DNA of 64,000 nt from positions 165,861-229,860 of the forward strand of contig QKYT01000118.1 in NCBI GenBank assembly GCA_003550305.1, given 5' to 3'. Shown one piece after another: positions 11,850 through 23,301 of the stretch. The notes beneath the pieces are model-generated. The model did no database searches, was not told the DNA's origin, and saw nothing but the letters and a program-made list of their open reading frames with translations. This stretch comes from Glomus cerebriforme (lineage: Eukaryota; Glomeromycota; Glomeromycetes; Glomerales; Glomeraceae). The first letter of the stretch is position 1, and the number at the start of each line of letters is the position of its first letter. The position numbers and the translations under genes are program-made.

Positions 11850-12393
11850 ATTATATAAAAAGGTGTCCACCCCAGTGAATCCATTTATCCGCCTTGTGCA
11901 AATAAAAAAAAATGAAATAATCAAACGAAATAATCAAACTTAATAACTTACTATTATTTACATCATCAATATTATCATTCATACGAACGAGTATATTCCG
12001 CAAAGTAATAATAAAATAAGTTGGTTTATTGCTCGGCCAGCTTCTTGGAACATGTCATCACGATGTTAATCGATTTTCCCGCCTCTATAGATGTTCCAAA
12101 ATAAAACGGGAATATTACTCTTCTTGTTATTGGCATTTTGATCTTTTCCAAGAAAATCAATGACCATCATCACGTGTACAATAGACGCAGTAAACTCCAC
12201 GTGTATTATCAGCGCAGCAAAATTTATGTTCCCGTGTCGAATTCTTTGATACTTGACGTAGTATCATACTGGTGATAAAAAAATTATTCTTAAATAAAAA
12301 CGAGGCGGATCGGAATGTTCTGAAAATGAATCGATATTGCTTATTTTTTCAACTCAATTGCTAATCTTCCGAATTTATGCTGTAGATTTGAAA
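11850..12393. other. Intergenic, no gene seen
   Basis: Locally more balanced in base composition, with several CACGTG words (for example 12173 and 12199). No ORF or repeat that I can support. Confidence 0.3.
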
Positions 12394-12699
12394 TTACTTA
12401 ATCTCGGGAAAGTAATCTTTTACACAAAAACTCTGTAAATATGTGTGGGAAAATTTAATTCGAAAATTTAGTGTAGAAAAAGAGTATAGGGATGAGAATC
12501 TTGTAATTAGAAATATTAGCAATAGAAACAAATTAGCTATAGATATTTTCCGTAAATGTGAGAGAGCAAAGAAATAATTTGATGCTGGGACTCGCATTAA
12601 ATGGCCTAGGATCCGCGTACTCCCTCCCTCTTTGATAGCATCATACATTTCATTCGCTTCTCTAGCATTTTCTGATTCGCTATGTATCTGAAAAATCAT
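12394..12699. other. Ambiguous coding fragment, both strands open
   Basis: Two overlapping readings compete. On the plus strand 12416-12577 gives 53 residues that look like helical protein (KLCKYVWENLIRKFSVEKE, ending RKCERAKK). On the minus strand a frame of 101 codons starts near 12699 and begins after a good TTTTTCAG acceptor (SESENAREANEMYDAIKEG), then becomes hydrophobic. Neither has a recognised domain. I cannot decide which is real; both could be gene debris. Confidence 0.25.
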
Positions 12700-12901
12700 T
12701 AATAAAGTTTAGCGCATATTTCAGATTTTATCAATCTTGCAAGTTATAAAATATTCTAATAAATAATCAGTTAGTTTCGCAGGTAGTAGCAGTCATCGAA
12801 TTTGAAATTTTTTCTCAAATATGATATAATAAAATAATGCTACAGATGAAGCTAGCAACTACCGAGAAATAACTCGGATATTCATTGATTCATAACTTCA
12901 C

Positions 12902-13062
12902 CGCCGAAGACTGGCCGACACGAAGCTACGACTTCTCCTAAGTATCTAAGGATACAAGGGAAGTTCTCGCCGCCGATGAATGGCCGACACGAAGCTATGA
13001 CTTCTCCTAAGTATCTAAAGATACAAGGGAAGTTCTCGCCGCCGATGAATGGCCGACACGAG
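12902..13062. repeat. 69-bp tandem repeat, 2.3 copies
   Basis: Units start at 12902, 12971 and 13040 (the last cut after 23 bp). Each begins CGCCGATGAATGGCCGACAC or a close variant, and includes CTTCTCCTAAGTATCTAA then GATACAAGGGAAGTTCT. The two full copies differ at about five positions. The unit is much richer in G+C than the surrounding DNA and can fold weakly (ACTTCTCCT against AGGGAAGT). It lies 206 bp upstream of the start codon at 13268. Confidence 0.8.
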
Positions 13063-13267
13063 AAACTTCAGCATAGTCACACTCTCCACTGTACAAAAAT
13101 TTGATCGTCACCACTTTTTATTTTACAGTTCATCACGGGCTTAACAGCCAATCAAGGCAATTGGCGTCAAAATGTCAAATCTATGATGACGTTTCACAAT
13201 TTCAAACTCAACCCCGACTTTTATAAGGAAAATATCAAGAAATTTCTCAAACTTTCTATTCTCAAAC

Positions 13268-14561
13268 ATGACCGCGACGCTAAGATCGAATATTTACTTG
13301 CATTTTACGGTACCTAATGAGTTGAATGTTCATGATTATTTCAAGAAAATAGATGCCCAGGATTGGAGGTTAAAAAATTACCTAAACTATCGTTTAGAAA
13401 CCGAAAATGAAATTCCAACCTGGACTAATGTTATTAATGTTTGGAAGGATTCACTCGAAGTTATGATAAAAACCAATCACAAAAAAGTTCCAGCCGGTGT
13501 AAATTCGTTTTGCAAAGAATTAATTAATTTCAGTTCTTTTGAAGGAGAGTCTATTCTAAAAAGTTGTATGGAATGGTACAGTAATTTCTACGAGCGTTAC
13601 TGTGATCTCCAACTTGCCGAGAGGGTTCAGCACCTTGAGAAAATATATATTCGTCTCAAAGAATATCAGAGCTGTTACAAAAAAAACAAATAAAAAAAAG
13701 AGATCACAGAGTGATAACGAAGCAGACACGTCAAAACAGAAAGAAGCGGTCAGCAAGCAAAAAAAGAGAACGAATGAAAATTTGAAGAAAAACCTGATGG
13801 AAGAATCGACAGAAGTATCAACGGAAGAATCGACGGAAGAATTGATTGTCTTATTTGATGAGGCGCATGAAGGTGAATTAGTTGAATCCATTGACGAATC
13901 CATTTTGGGAGAAGAAATATCATTACCTGTTTCAGATGATGTAAGTTTTCTTGTTACAGTTAAGATTTATAATTAATTTTCAGCATGCTGATGCAACGAT
14001 GCTTAATAGACTTCAAAGCAAGAATTTCATAGTATCTCTGATAAATTCAAGAAATATCAGAATAAAATTCCAAAGACACATCGGATTATAACGTAAGCTT
14101 TGTTATTATGATTTTTAACACAATAAAATTATTCGTTCTTAAGCTTTACTTGGCATCTAATAGATTAGGTACTGGGGAGTTATTGACTTGACGCGAGCCT
14201 TTATGAGTGTAAGGAGTTTTTCCAAAGCGAAATTAATGAAATCTCACAAGATTTTGCAAATCAAGTTCACTGGTCTCCAAACCAACTCCAAAAAACCTTC
14301 AAAAATATTTTGATTCCAATTGCGATCCTGTTAATCTTGAAGATAATGAAGGCAAAGAAAAACTACACGCGAATATTCAATTTATGTAAGGATTGGCTTA
14401 TCATTATCTATGAATGTATTTTGATATCTAAAGAGATTTTTTTCTATTAGAATCTTTAACATGAAAAAGGTCAGAGGTAAGTCGGATGAAGAACTCAAAT
14501 TTACTACCATATACCCTTTATTCAATGCAGTCATGGATCCTTCGTTAGTAAAAGATACATG
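13268..14561 (+). pseudogene. Better preserved copy of the unnamed family (gene or recent pseudogene)
   Basis: The first 141 codons (13268-13693) are open from MTATLRSNIYLHFTVP to the stop at 13691. A second frame then carries a lysine-rich stretch and an acidic segment with repeated EEST (13700-13940), ending at a GTAAGT donor; the two frames need a small intron or a frameshift near 13600. Further pieces follow: after TTTTCAG at 13984 a segment with NRLQSKNF; about 14165-14200 with YWGVIDLT; about 14220-14385 with QVHWSPNQLQ and, in another frame, KYFDSNCDPVNLEDNEGKEK; and 14461-14561 (SDEELKFTTIYPLF) ending VKDTW before a GTACGT donor. No downstream exon is seen. Homologous in order to 2574-3560. 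Function unknown; at least one frame break suggests it is no longer whole. Confidence 0.5.
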
Positions 14562-14660
14562 GTACGTCATTGCATGTTGATTTACAGCAAATATATAGTA
14601 ATAAGATAAAAATAAAAACAAAAACGAAACGTAAACTGATAAATTTATTTTAAAGCGTAG

Positions 14661-14752
14661 TTCTAAAAATATAAGTTCGCGTGTATTTATAGTGACAGAT
14701 CGGGTATTCTAAAAATATAAGTAGTTCGCGTGTATTAGTGACAGATCGGGTA
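14661..14752. repeat. 46-bp direct duplication
   Basis: Two adjacent copies, 14661-14706 and 14707-14752, share TTCTAAAAATATAAG, TTCGCGTGTATT and AGTGACAGATCGGGTA. They differ by a GTA insertion and a TAT deletion. The repeat sits just after the end of the unnamed family copy and before the next gene fragment. Confidence 0.75.
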
Positions 14753-14895
14753 AAACGTAACACACGACGAACCAATCAAACATCAACTCGATGAGCAAGC
14801 GGGCGGACTAATTACATTTAAGTTACGCAAAAAAAGGTATAAATATGAAATGATTCATTTGATTTAACGCTAAAAAAGAACTTATTTATCATCAA

Positions 14896-15774
14896 TATGG
14901 ATGAACTACGAGCTTTACGATTTTAGAGTTATTAGAAAAGCCTGGAATGAGAGATCTTTTCAGGAAAAGTTTTAATTCTACTGCATTTAAAAAGTGGGAA
15001 GAAGCTGGAAACCCTACTGAAGAAGACGAGGAAATTTTAGGTATTTATAATCATTTATAACATTACAAAGTTTCAAATTTTAAACTTTATCCGTTAAACT
15101 TCTAGCATACCTCGAGTATAAGAAAAAGCGAAGATCATAAGAATGGTACTAACTCCGCTAACTCTGGATCAGTTGGTGGGGTTACTAGAAAAAGATCAAT
15201 TGGTAAGTCTATTAATGTTCTACTTGATTAATAAAGCTGAACTCACACGACTTTTAACTTTTTAAGGAACCAGAGGACGAACCACTGTCGATGATGATAA
15301 ACGAACAATTGGAAATATGTATGGGGTTTATACCAACAATAATGAAACATCCAAAAAGAGAAGCCCGCCTCCACCTCAAAGAACCCGAAGATAACCAATT
15401 ACTACCACATAAAAACAATAAATGTAATGGTAAAAAAACTGAATCAAATGGAATTTCCATCACAATCAATATTCTTACAGGAGATGCTCAACAATCTAAG
15501 AAGGTTGAATCTCCTAAACTACATCAAGAAAAATTTGGAGGTTATTATCAGACAATTTGATGGGAATGAGTTGACATTAAATCCACCAATTCAACCTGGT
15601 GATCTAGTTCATAAATCTTCTTACTTATTTGCGTTAATTTTACCTAATTGGCACCGTTTGATATTATGGCACATTAGAGGTCGCTTGTTTAGAGCGATCG
15701 CTTTCTTTGAAGATCATCAAAAATACATAGGATTTTTAGATCTTTTTTACAGTAACTATATATCTAGTGTATAA
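14896..15774 (+). pseudogene. Fragmented small gene, unrecognised
   Basis: Coding-looking segments change frame several times. From about 14915 one frame reads LELLEKPGMRDLFRKSFNST and continues FKKWEEAGNPTEEDEEIL. A plausible intron, about 15043-15104 (GTATTT...TTCTAG), joins to AYLEYKKKRRS or, in another frame, to a serine-rich segment (GSVGGVTRKRSI). Later frames give TSKKRSPPPPQRTRR and, at 15427-15774, a hydrophobic C-terminal part (PGDLVHKSSYLFALILP). The ATG at 14897 leads to a stop after nine codons. I read this as a decayed gene; a correct gene with unrecognised introns cannot be excluded. Confidence 0.3.
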
Positions 15775-16234
15775 ATAACTCATTCAGACATCCCACAAAC
15801 ACACATTCCATAATTACAATCTTGCTTATCAATTCTGCTTTTCTTTCCGTACTATACCAAAACATAGATAGTATAAAACTCTTTGCTTAAGTGAATAAAA
15901 TTTATTAATTAGTGCAAGCTGCAAATTTTTTCATATATCCGAAAGATAATTTCGCATTGTAAAAATCCATTTAAACACAATTTGGCGGAAAATGTTTAAA
16001 GATTCTTTATTATCGCCGTTTTCAAAATGGTGTATGCAACGTGAAATTCGAATAATCTATAAAAAATATTTTTTATAATAAGAATATTCTCTCTACTTTT
16101 TTAGCAGTAATTGAATAATGAAATAAATAACATATCAAGTTACAAAATTTCTAAATCATTATAAAATACATCTACAAATGTCTATTTTAATAATTTAAAT
16201 TAAATTTTAAACATTATAACAACAATCATTATTA
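15775..16234. other. 3' flank of the F-box gene, no gene seen
   Basis: AT-rich intergenic sequence between the fragment ending at 15774 and the stop of the minus-strand F-box gene. No structure recognised. Confidence 0.4.
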
Positions 16235-17779
16235 TTAACAATATTGTAATTTATCTATAAGATAACGAAAACTCAACAGATTATTGCTGTCTTCGCTGCG
16301 TTTCTTTCTTAGAGTAATATGTTTATAATCCATATCATCTGAAGATTGGGTACTTCCAGGGCTGCTAATATTAATTTCCAAAGAACTATCAGGATCTTCG
16401 TATTTAATATTTTCTAAATTCTTAACTTCGGGAGAAAATATGACTGATATTAGTGAAAAATCAAGATTTTGGGTGTTTCTATAAAAACAATCAAACTCAT
16501 CAGGTACAAATAATTCAGTTATTATTTTCTTAATCTTAAAATTAGATGATAAAACGCTCATTTCCGATGGTTCTAATTCATTACATAGTTCAGTTACTCT
16601 CATGAACTCTAATCTTTTTAAGTTTTTTAAATTAGAAAGCCATGGTAAATTCAACTTAGCTTTCCCGGAAATAGATAAAATTTCGATCTTACTGCAATAT
16701 GTCACTAACACATCCGTAATTTCATTACGGACATCATCAATATCTAATTCAATTAGATATTCTCCTGCTTTTTTTAATATTGACGCAGTAATTTGAGGTG
16801 AAAATTTATTCAAAGATAATTCCAATTTCTTTAGATTTTTAAATTTGGAATCAGGATCCGTAATCACCAATCCCATACAGAAACCCATACCTAATGATTC
16901 TAAATTAGGGCATTTTTCAAAATAATTAAACGGCATTCCATTAAAAGTTACATTATCGATGTTCAGATGCATCAGTGAACCAGCATGAAATTTCAGAGTA
17001 GATGAAATAATTTCCTTAGCAGATAAAAATTTATCCTCTCCTCCGATCAAATTAAATCCTTTCAAATTTTTCTGAGATTGTACAAAAGAAATAATTTCTC
17101 TAGAAGATTGATAAATTAAGTCGTTATTATCACTTGATTCATCAACAAAAAAGCATACTTCGTCAAGTTGTTGAAAGGTATTTTTAAGATCACAGAGAAA
17201 CTTTTTAACTTTGTTTAAAAACTCATTATCTTTCATTGGAGGAAAAGATAACGAAAGACTTTTTATGTTTGAGATTCTTAACTTAAAGATATTCCAGCAG
17301 TTTTCAATTTCAAGTTCGATTGCTATTGATTCTAAAATACTTTGTTCTGCAAACATTTTGAGCAGATGAAATTCTAATCTTCGAGTAAAAGAAACCTTCT
17401 TTTGAACATCACTATCATATACACAATCAAACCAATGGTTTACAGCTTTATTCAAGGATTTAAAAGAAATTTCTTTCAAAAATGTTTCATATTCGAAAAG
17501 AGTTGGTAAATTCAAAAGACCCTTGGAGTGAAGCATAGAACATCCATCATCATCTAGCCAATCACGATAACGCCTATTTAAACAAGAAATATATGTCGTT
17601 ATAAATATCTCAGATTTCGTTTCTTTTTGAAAAGTAATTTTCCAGAGAAAAGGTACTGTAAGTCTACACCAACGTCTATTTATATATAGACAAGAATACA
17701 ATGAATTTTCGTAAATTTCAGTGTCTTTCAAAAGTTTTAATATTTCATAAATAATATCGTTTGTGAGAACGCTGGACAT
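16235..17779 (-). CDS. F-box protein with leucine-rich C-terminal region
   Basis: A single uninterrupted frame of 514 codons. Residues about 4-50 form an F-box (NDIIYEILKLLKD, then CLYINRRWCRLTVPFLWK, the typical pattern of a hydrophobic helix followed by a WC-R-V-P-LW motif). The rest is rich in leucine and contains LRR-like strands (NLKKLELSLNKFSP, NLKRLEFMRVTEL). F-box proteins bind Skp1 and bring substrates to an SCF ubiquitin ligase; the LRR part normally binds the substrate. Length, lack of introns and the LRR tail fit the large F-box families of Glomeromycotina. The substrate cannot be told. No signal peptide or membrane segment. Confidence 0.85.
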   Translation of the reverse strand: MSSVLTNDIIYEILKLLKDTEIYENSLYSCLYINRRWCRLTVPFLWKITFQKETKSEIFITTYISCLNRRYRDWLDDDGCSMLHSKGLLNLPTLFEYETFLKEISFKSLNKAVNHWFDCVYDSDVQKKVSFTRRLEFHLLKMFAEQSILESIAIELEIENCWNIFKLRISNIKSLSLSFPPMKDNEFLNKVKKFLCDLKNTFQQLDEVCFFVDESSDNNDLIYQSSREIISFVQSQKNLKGFNLIGGEDKFLSAKEIISSTLKFHAGSLMHLNIDNVTFNGMPFNYFEKCPNLESLGMGFCMGLVITDPDSKFKNLKKLELSLNKFSPQITASILKKAGEYLIELDIDDVRNEITDVLVTYCSKIEILSISGKAKLNLPWLSNLKNLKRLEFMRVTELCNELEPSEMSVLSSNFKIKKIITELFVPDEFDCFYRNTQNLDFSLISVIFSPEVKNLENIKYEDPDSSLEINISSPGSTQSSDDMDYKHITLRKKRSEDSNNLLSFRYLIDKLQYC

Positions 17780-18502
17780 TTTTCTTAAAGATTTTGTTGA
17801 GCATTCGGAGAAGAAACGGGGGAAAAAAACTGTAAATGAAAAATTAAATGGTCAATGAATTGAATGAGCACAAAAATGAAAACTTTGAAAGGCCATTTAT
17901 ATAATCACATGATGAAACTTTGTGTGTAACAAACGTCTTGACATTGCATTGAAATTTTTTTTTTTCGTAAGAAAAAAAAAACAATAAATTTCCTGATGTG
18001 TGGATAGTTGAAAGGTGAAAGGGGGTACGTACCAAAACTGTATTTTGTGTAAAACTCATAAGGGAGTAATAAAAAATTATACGTTTTTATATAAAATTGG
18101 TGTTAAATTTGGATAAATGAAAATTTGATTAATCTTTAATTTAACTAAAAGTAGATTTACCGCAAAATTATATTCGTTCATATTATAAAATTCAACGGCT
18201 TGTATGTTACGTGATACGCTAATTTGCTATGCTTTATAGTTTGTCGGGTCAAAATTTGTTCCTAATATTGCACTACTACTGAGGATAAATAGAGGAGAGA
18301 AAGAACCGAAGCATTTCTATTTTATATTTGACATTTAAATATATATTCTAACATCAATAATTTTGTGAATGGTACAGAATTTATAAAAGAAAATGTTCCG
18401 TTATTTTATATATATATATATTCTTATTTAATAATGTCCTCATAATCTCATATTTAATAAATATATAAATAATTCAATTGCTCTCGTCCCTCTCTTCTAA
18501 AA
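17780..18502. other. Intergenic between F-box gene and first T1/BTB gene
   Basis: Promoter side of the F-box gene and 3' side of the T1/BTB gene. A poly-T/poly-A inverted run lies at about 17956-17982 (T-run, CGTAAG, A-run). A TATATA run is at 18410-18420. No gene seen. Confidence 0.4.
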
Positions 18503-19549
18503 TCAACTCATCGGTTCATTACTCCCATCACAACTACCTAATGAATCAGAGATAGAAGAAAGACAACAATTATTTAAAACATCATCATGTTCAAAACTGT
18601 TTTCAACACCAATTTTAACCTTATACATTTGTTGTAAACCACCCCAACCAAATTCTTCAACTTTTTTACATTCCCAAGTACAACCTTGTACAGTAGTTGT
18701 CATATATCTACCAATTTCCTCCCCAAATCTGTCCAACATGGCGTAACCTAACATGGCAAAACAATCAAAACTCTTTTGTAATTGAGTTTTGATCGTACTA
18801 TTTACACTAGGATGAATATTAAAATCTGTTATACGTTCATTGTTATGAAATGTTATTTCAAGACGAATTTGAAATTGCCTTTTAAAGAAAAATTCTTTTT
18901 TAAATTGGGATGAAATTGTTAATAATGCATTACTTAATGTAGAAGTAAATGAATCTATTTCGGTTGCAATCATTTTATGACGAAGTGAAAGTAACGAAGG
19001 TGATAATGTTGTAGCTGAAAATGAAGATGGTGGATACGTGGGAATTTTAAAGTATTCTAATTCATCTTCTAGTTCTTGAGCTGTAATTGGAATTAACCCA
19101 ATTGCTAAATGAGGAATGAAAAAAGAGAATAAGTTAATTAATTATTATAGAGAAGTTTTGTTAATTTGTATTTATTTACCTTGTTCCATCGTTGGTATTT
19201 TTCCCGTTCGATAAAATTGCATTATGTAATGGAATAAATGACCATCTCGATCTATAAAGAATTCTTTTTCATGATTCGGATCAGCTAATGGATTATCTTT
19301 ATCGCTATAATGATAAAATATTGATCCAAGTAAAGTAGTTGGAAAGGAAGTTAAAGTGGATCTATATGTTTCGTACTGAAATATTGGAGAGAGAAAATGA
19401 GGATTGAACCATCTTCAATTAAATAAGAGCGTATCTGAATTTTAATATTTCTGTACCTTAATTCCTCCCACATTTAGAATGATTTTATCGCTTGCGGGAA
19501 AAATGTTATTACTCTCATCATTAGCGTTCGCTGTCCCGTTTGTTTGCAT
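18503..19549 (-). CDS. T1-type BTB (KCTD-like) protein, paralogue 1
   Basis: Three exons: 19549-19457, 19375-19180 and 19104-18503, with introns of 81 and 75 nt, giving 296 residues. The T1/BTB domain spans about residues 22-95: KIILNVGGIK, YETYRSTLTSFPTTLLGS, FFIDRDGHLFHYIMQFYRTG. The first intron falls in phase 0 right after NVGGIK and the second in phase 1 after the BTB domain. The C-terminal 180 residues are shared with the paralogues at 20070 and 41786 (LDRFGEEIGRYM, WECK, DDVLNNCC) but not recognised otherwise. KCTD proteins usually assemble as oligomers and link Cullin-3 or other partners; the role here is unknown. Confidence 0.85.
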
Positions 19550-20069
19550 GGTTGATTCTTGTGTAAGAGAGAGTATCTTTGACGAATAAGCAATCTAATA
19601 TAGCAAATATAAATTCTACGTCACACAAGCCTTCAATATACGCCCATATCATAAAATTGGCTAGAAATATTAGATAAATATGACGATCGTGTCGCGCAAA
19701 AGCAATGCCGAATATTTTTCAAGGTTTTATTGACAAAACAAAGAAAGATGCAAGAGTATGCTAACATATGTATCACCTGGCCCATAGCAGATTTTTTTTT
19801 TTTTTTTGTGATAAAAAAAGATAAAGTGCATCTATGCATCTAGAAATTTCTGGTTTTTTTATTTCATTTATTTAAATTATTATTATTATTTTATTTTATT
19901 TTATTTATTTTATTTTTTTTTATCTTATAGCATATTATTATTATTTACAATAATCAATGAATTCATACTTTATACATAATCTGTGATTTTCCTCATACAA
20001 ATTGTTCCTTACGATCGTTATCGGAATGACGAAAAAATAAACGAAATAAAATTTCACGAAAAAAAAAAG
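19550..20069. other. Spacer between the two tandem T1/BTB genes
   Basis: About 520 bp with a poly-T run (19790-19807) and TTTTATTTTATTT repeats at about 19885-19925. Contains the upstream region of paralogue 1. No gene seen. Confidence 0.4.
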
Positions 20070-21118
20070 TTAGTAACTATATTTTAACGACGTAGACGCT
20101 AAACAACAATTCTTAATTATTTCTTCATAATCAAATTCATCGCATATTTGTATTCTCACACGATACATGGAATCTACAGAACCAGAATCAGTACAAACTT
20201 CAAACCAATTAAGATCCCAACATAATCCTGGATAAGCTGCTTCTAAATGTTCACCGATTTTATCACCAAAACCATTTAATAATACATAAGCTCTTGTACC
20301 AAATGCAGGTTTATTTATTATTTCTGCTATTAATGGTACAGGAGATTTTCCAATGATAGTAGGTAATATGGTAATTAATGGTTGTATTCGATCTGAAGCG
20401 TAGAATGAGATTTCAAGTGTCACATTAAAACCAACACCTTTTGACATAATAAATCTTTTTTGAAAATATAATATGGCCCGATTAATTGCCGCTTTTAATG
20501 TTGTAACAAAATCATCAAGTTCGGCCGCTATAGTTCGACTTCTTAGTGATAATTTTGTAGCTTGTTGTTTGATATGCTTCTTTGGTAAAAAACGTTTTGG
20601 TCGTGGTATCATGAAATAATCCAATTCTGCATCAAGTTCTTCTTGTGTTACAGGTATCGCGCATTTCACTTCAAGTTTTCATAGAAAAAAAAGAAACGAA
20701 ATTTAATAAAATAACGTTTGAAATTTCGGATTTGAAAGAAGCACGTTAAACAAGCATTCGAACGCGTAATATTAAATACCTTGGTCTGCAGATGGTAATT
20801 TTCCCGTTCGATAAAATTGTAATATAAAATAAAATAATCGACCATTTCGATCAATATAATATTCGTTAACATTTATTGGATGTAATAATGATTTATTTCG
20901 TTCTTCAAACATTGTGCCGAGCATCGTTTCAGGATATGCCATTAATGTTGATCGAAATGTTTCGTACTAAAGGAAAAAAAGAGAATTTTGCTTAGAATTT
21001 GCTGCGCCACATTGTACTACATCTAAAAATTGTTCATTTCTTCCGCACGGACACTCACTTTAATTCCGCCAACGTTTAATATTATCCGTTCTTTAGTGTT
21101 ATATTTTACGTTCGACAT
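20070..21118 (-). CDS. T1-type BTB (KCTD-like) protein, paralogue 2
   Basis: Three exons: 21118-21059, 20966-20780 and 20668-20070, giving 281 residues. The ATG at 21118 is chosen because it precedes the conserved ERIILNVGGIK. The T1 core continues YETFRSTLMAYPETMLGT and YYIDRNGRLFYFILQFYRTG. The introns sit at the same two positions and phases (0 and 1) as in the neighbour, which is 520 bp downstream on the same strand, so the pair is a tandem duplication. The C-terminal part keeps LNGFGDKIGEHL, a WDLNW motif and FDYEEIIKNCCL, the family tail. No other domain recognised. Confidence 0.85.
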
Positions 21119-23301
21119 TTTCGTAGCGAAAATTTTTGGTTTTCTTTATTTTTTTAAAACGATATATTCAAAAAATATTTATTTATATTTATATCATATA
21201 TATAAATAATAATCGATAATTTTTATCAAAAAAAAAAAAATATTTTTTTTTGTGTATGGAAGAAATAGTTGTTTCCATGAGGGGGTATTTAAATCAAATT
21301 TAATTTATATAAAATAAATAATTTTGTGGGCGCCAATTGATTATAATAACATTTTCTTTCCATTATATCCAGAAATTTTACTTTATTATACATAATATAC
21401 TGTAATATATGTTGTATATATATATAAATGTCAAGTGGATCTAATTAAATGGCAATAAAAATACTGAACTTTCCAAATATCTTATTCTGAAAGTAGTTTA
21501 ACACACAATGATCTACAAAGAGAAACTTTATTATCGAGTTTTTCCTTGTGTAATCATCACATATATATATTAACAAAGGAAATACTAAATATTAATATTG
21601 TTAATGCATAGTTCGACCGAAGCTTGTGTTCTTTTAATTTTTTTTAGGTTTCTTTTACGACACGTAAAAATTTCAATAGTTTATTCTGATCGAATATTTA
21701 TTGGACAGATTAATTCTGAAATTTTATTGGCTACGGGAATTTCAGATTAGGTTAATAAATCTGAACTACTGGGACTAAACTTGGTATGACCGCAGTCACG
21801 CCATTTGATATTTAGTAAAAAAAAAATAGATGAAACTTTATCAAGGAATTACACACAAAAGTCATTTGACCAGATCCTCCTTTTTTTTTATTATCCTTTT
21901 TTATTGAAATTTTCGGTTTTTAGATTGAAGATTTTTTTTTTTTTTTTTTTTGTGCGCGATTATTATTTTTTAATGTTTTTTTTTTATTAACTTAAATGAA
22001 AAGGTAATTAATCTTTTTAATTTCATATNNNNNNNNNNNNNNNNNNNNNCCTTTTTTTTTATTATCCTTTTTTTTTGAAATTTTCGGTTTTTAGATTGAA
22101 ATTTTTTTTTTTTTTTTTTTTTGTGCGCGATTATTAATTGTTAAGGTTCTTTTTTTATTAACGTAAATGAAAAGGTAATTAATCTTTTTAATTTCATATA
22201 AATTTTCCTTTTGATAAAAAGATATTCTTCATATTTCCCAATTGGAAAAGTGGACTAACTGATTACGATAATGTCAGGGGTTGAGTCCTGGTATAATTTT
22301 TTTTTCTTGTTTTTGCCGCGTCAATCCTTAAGGAAGAGTTTCATCTGTGGGACAACTTTTCAGCCAAAGCTTCATGTACAAATATATATTATATAAAAAA
22401 AATGTAAGGAGGTTTAGTTTCATATTGTTCTTTTTAAAGTTTTAGTGGGCGGGCTGGAAAAATTTAAAAATTAAAATAAAAAGATTTCTCTATAAGACTA
22501 TATTTATTATTATTGTATAAATAGAATTTAAAAAGTCGATATGCATAATGCATGTAATGTAAATTTATGTCGTGACTGAGCGTCTATTTTAATGATATTA
22601 TTTTAAATGGATAATTTTTTCTTTCAATCTAAATGATATTCTTCTTCGGAAGTAAAAAAAGGCGATCGTCATGTTGTCTAGTTTAGCATAAACTAATGAA
22701 ATTCAATATAACGTAATGAACTCAAATATGACGAATTTTTTAAATATGAGGATCAAAAAATATCTTTTTTTTTTTTTGACGTGAACTTTTTTTGATTACG
22801 AAACAACGAGTTTCTATTTTAATATGAAAACCATGTAACATGCGTATTTCTGCACTCACTGTGGATTATATTATGATCAAATTCATTTAAACCTCCCATA
22901 CCTCTAATTGAAAATCACACTTACTTTTTATATTTCGAGTATGAAAAGAGAGAACAAGTTCTTAGAAATACTAATAAAAATTACTATTTTGGGAGATATG
23001 TGTAATAATGTAGTTAGATCGCATACACAAAATCTTTTGACAATTTGAACACAAAAAAAAATATGCAGTGTAACTTTGTAACACTTTTTAATATAAATTA
23101 TTTTACAAAACTTATGAGATCATAAAAAACCATTTAAGGAATCTAGATTCTGCATTATCTATATTATCTGCATCATTTGCATAAGATCATAAGTTTTTCT
23201 TTCCTAAAATTTAATTTTTTCATTAAAAATCGTCTATATTTAGTCGAATAGTTATAATTAAGTTTTGTTTATCATTTTGTTTTCGGTAAAGTTAATAAAG
23301 A
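21119..23301. other. Long intergenic region with an assembly gap
   Basis: No gene seen in 2.2 kb. Contains the gap and repeat described at 21879-22199, and many homopolymers. The 61-codon frame at 21805 lies in poly-T-rich DNA and is rejected. The last few hundred bases are the upstream region of the carnitine acetyltransferase gene. Confidence 0.5.
21879..22199. repeat. 150-bp direct repeat flanking a 21-N gap (probable assembly artefact)
   Basis: The sequence from about 21879 to 22028 is repeated almost exactly at 22050-22199, on each side of 21 N characters (22029-22049). Both copies share TTGAAATTTTCGGTTTTTAG, a long T-run, TGTGCGCGATTATTA and GAAAAGGTAATTAATC. Differences are confined to homopolymer lengths and a few bases. 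This is the pattern left when two contig ends that really overlap are not merged, or when two haplotype copies are joined. Confidence 0.8.

Noticed and set aside
22240..22300. Possible tRNA because of GGGGTTGAGTCC
   Set aside because: The T-loop-like word lacks the TTC of TTCGA, no A-box is found at the right distance, and no acceptor stem closes.
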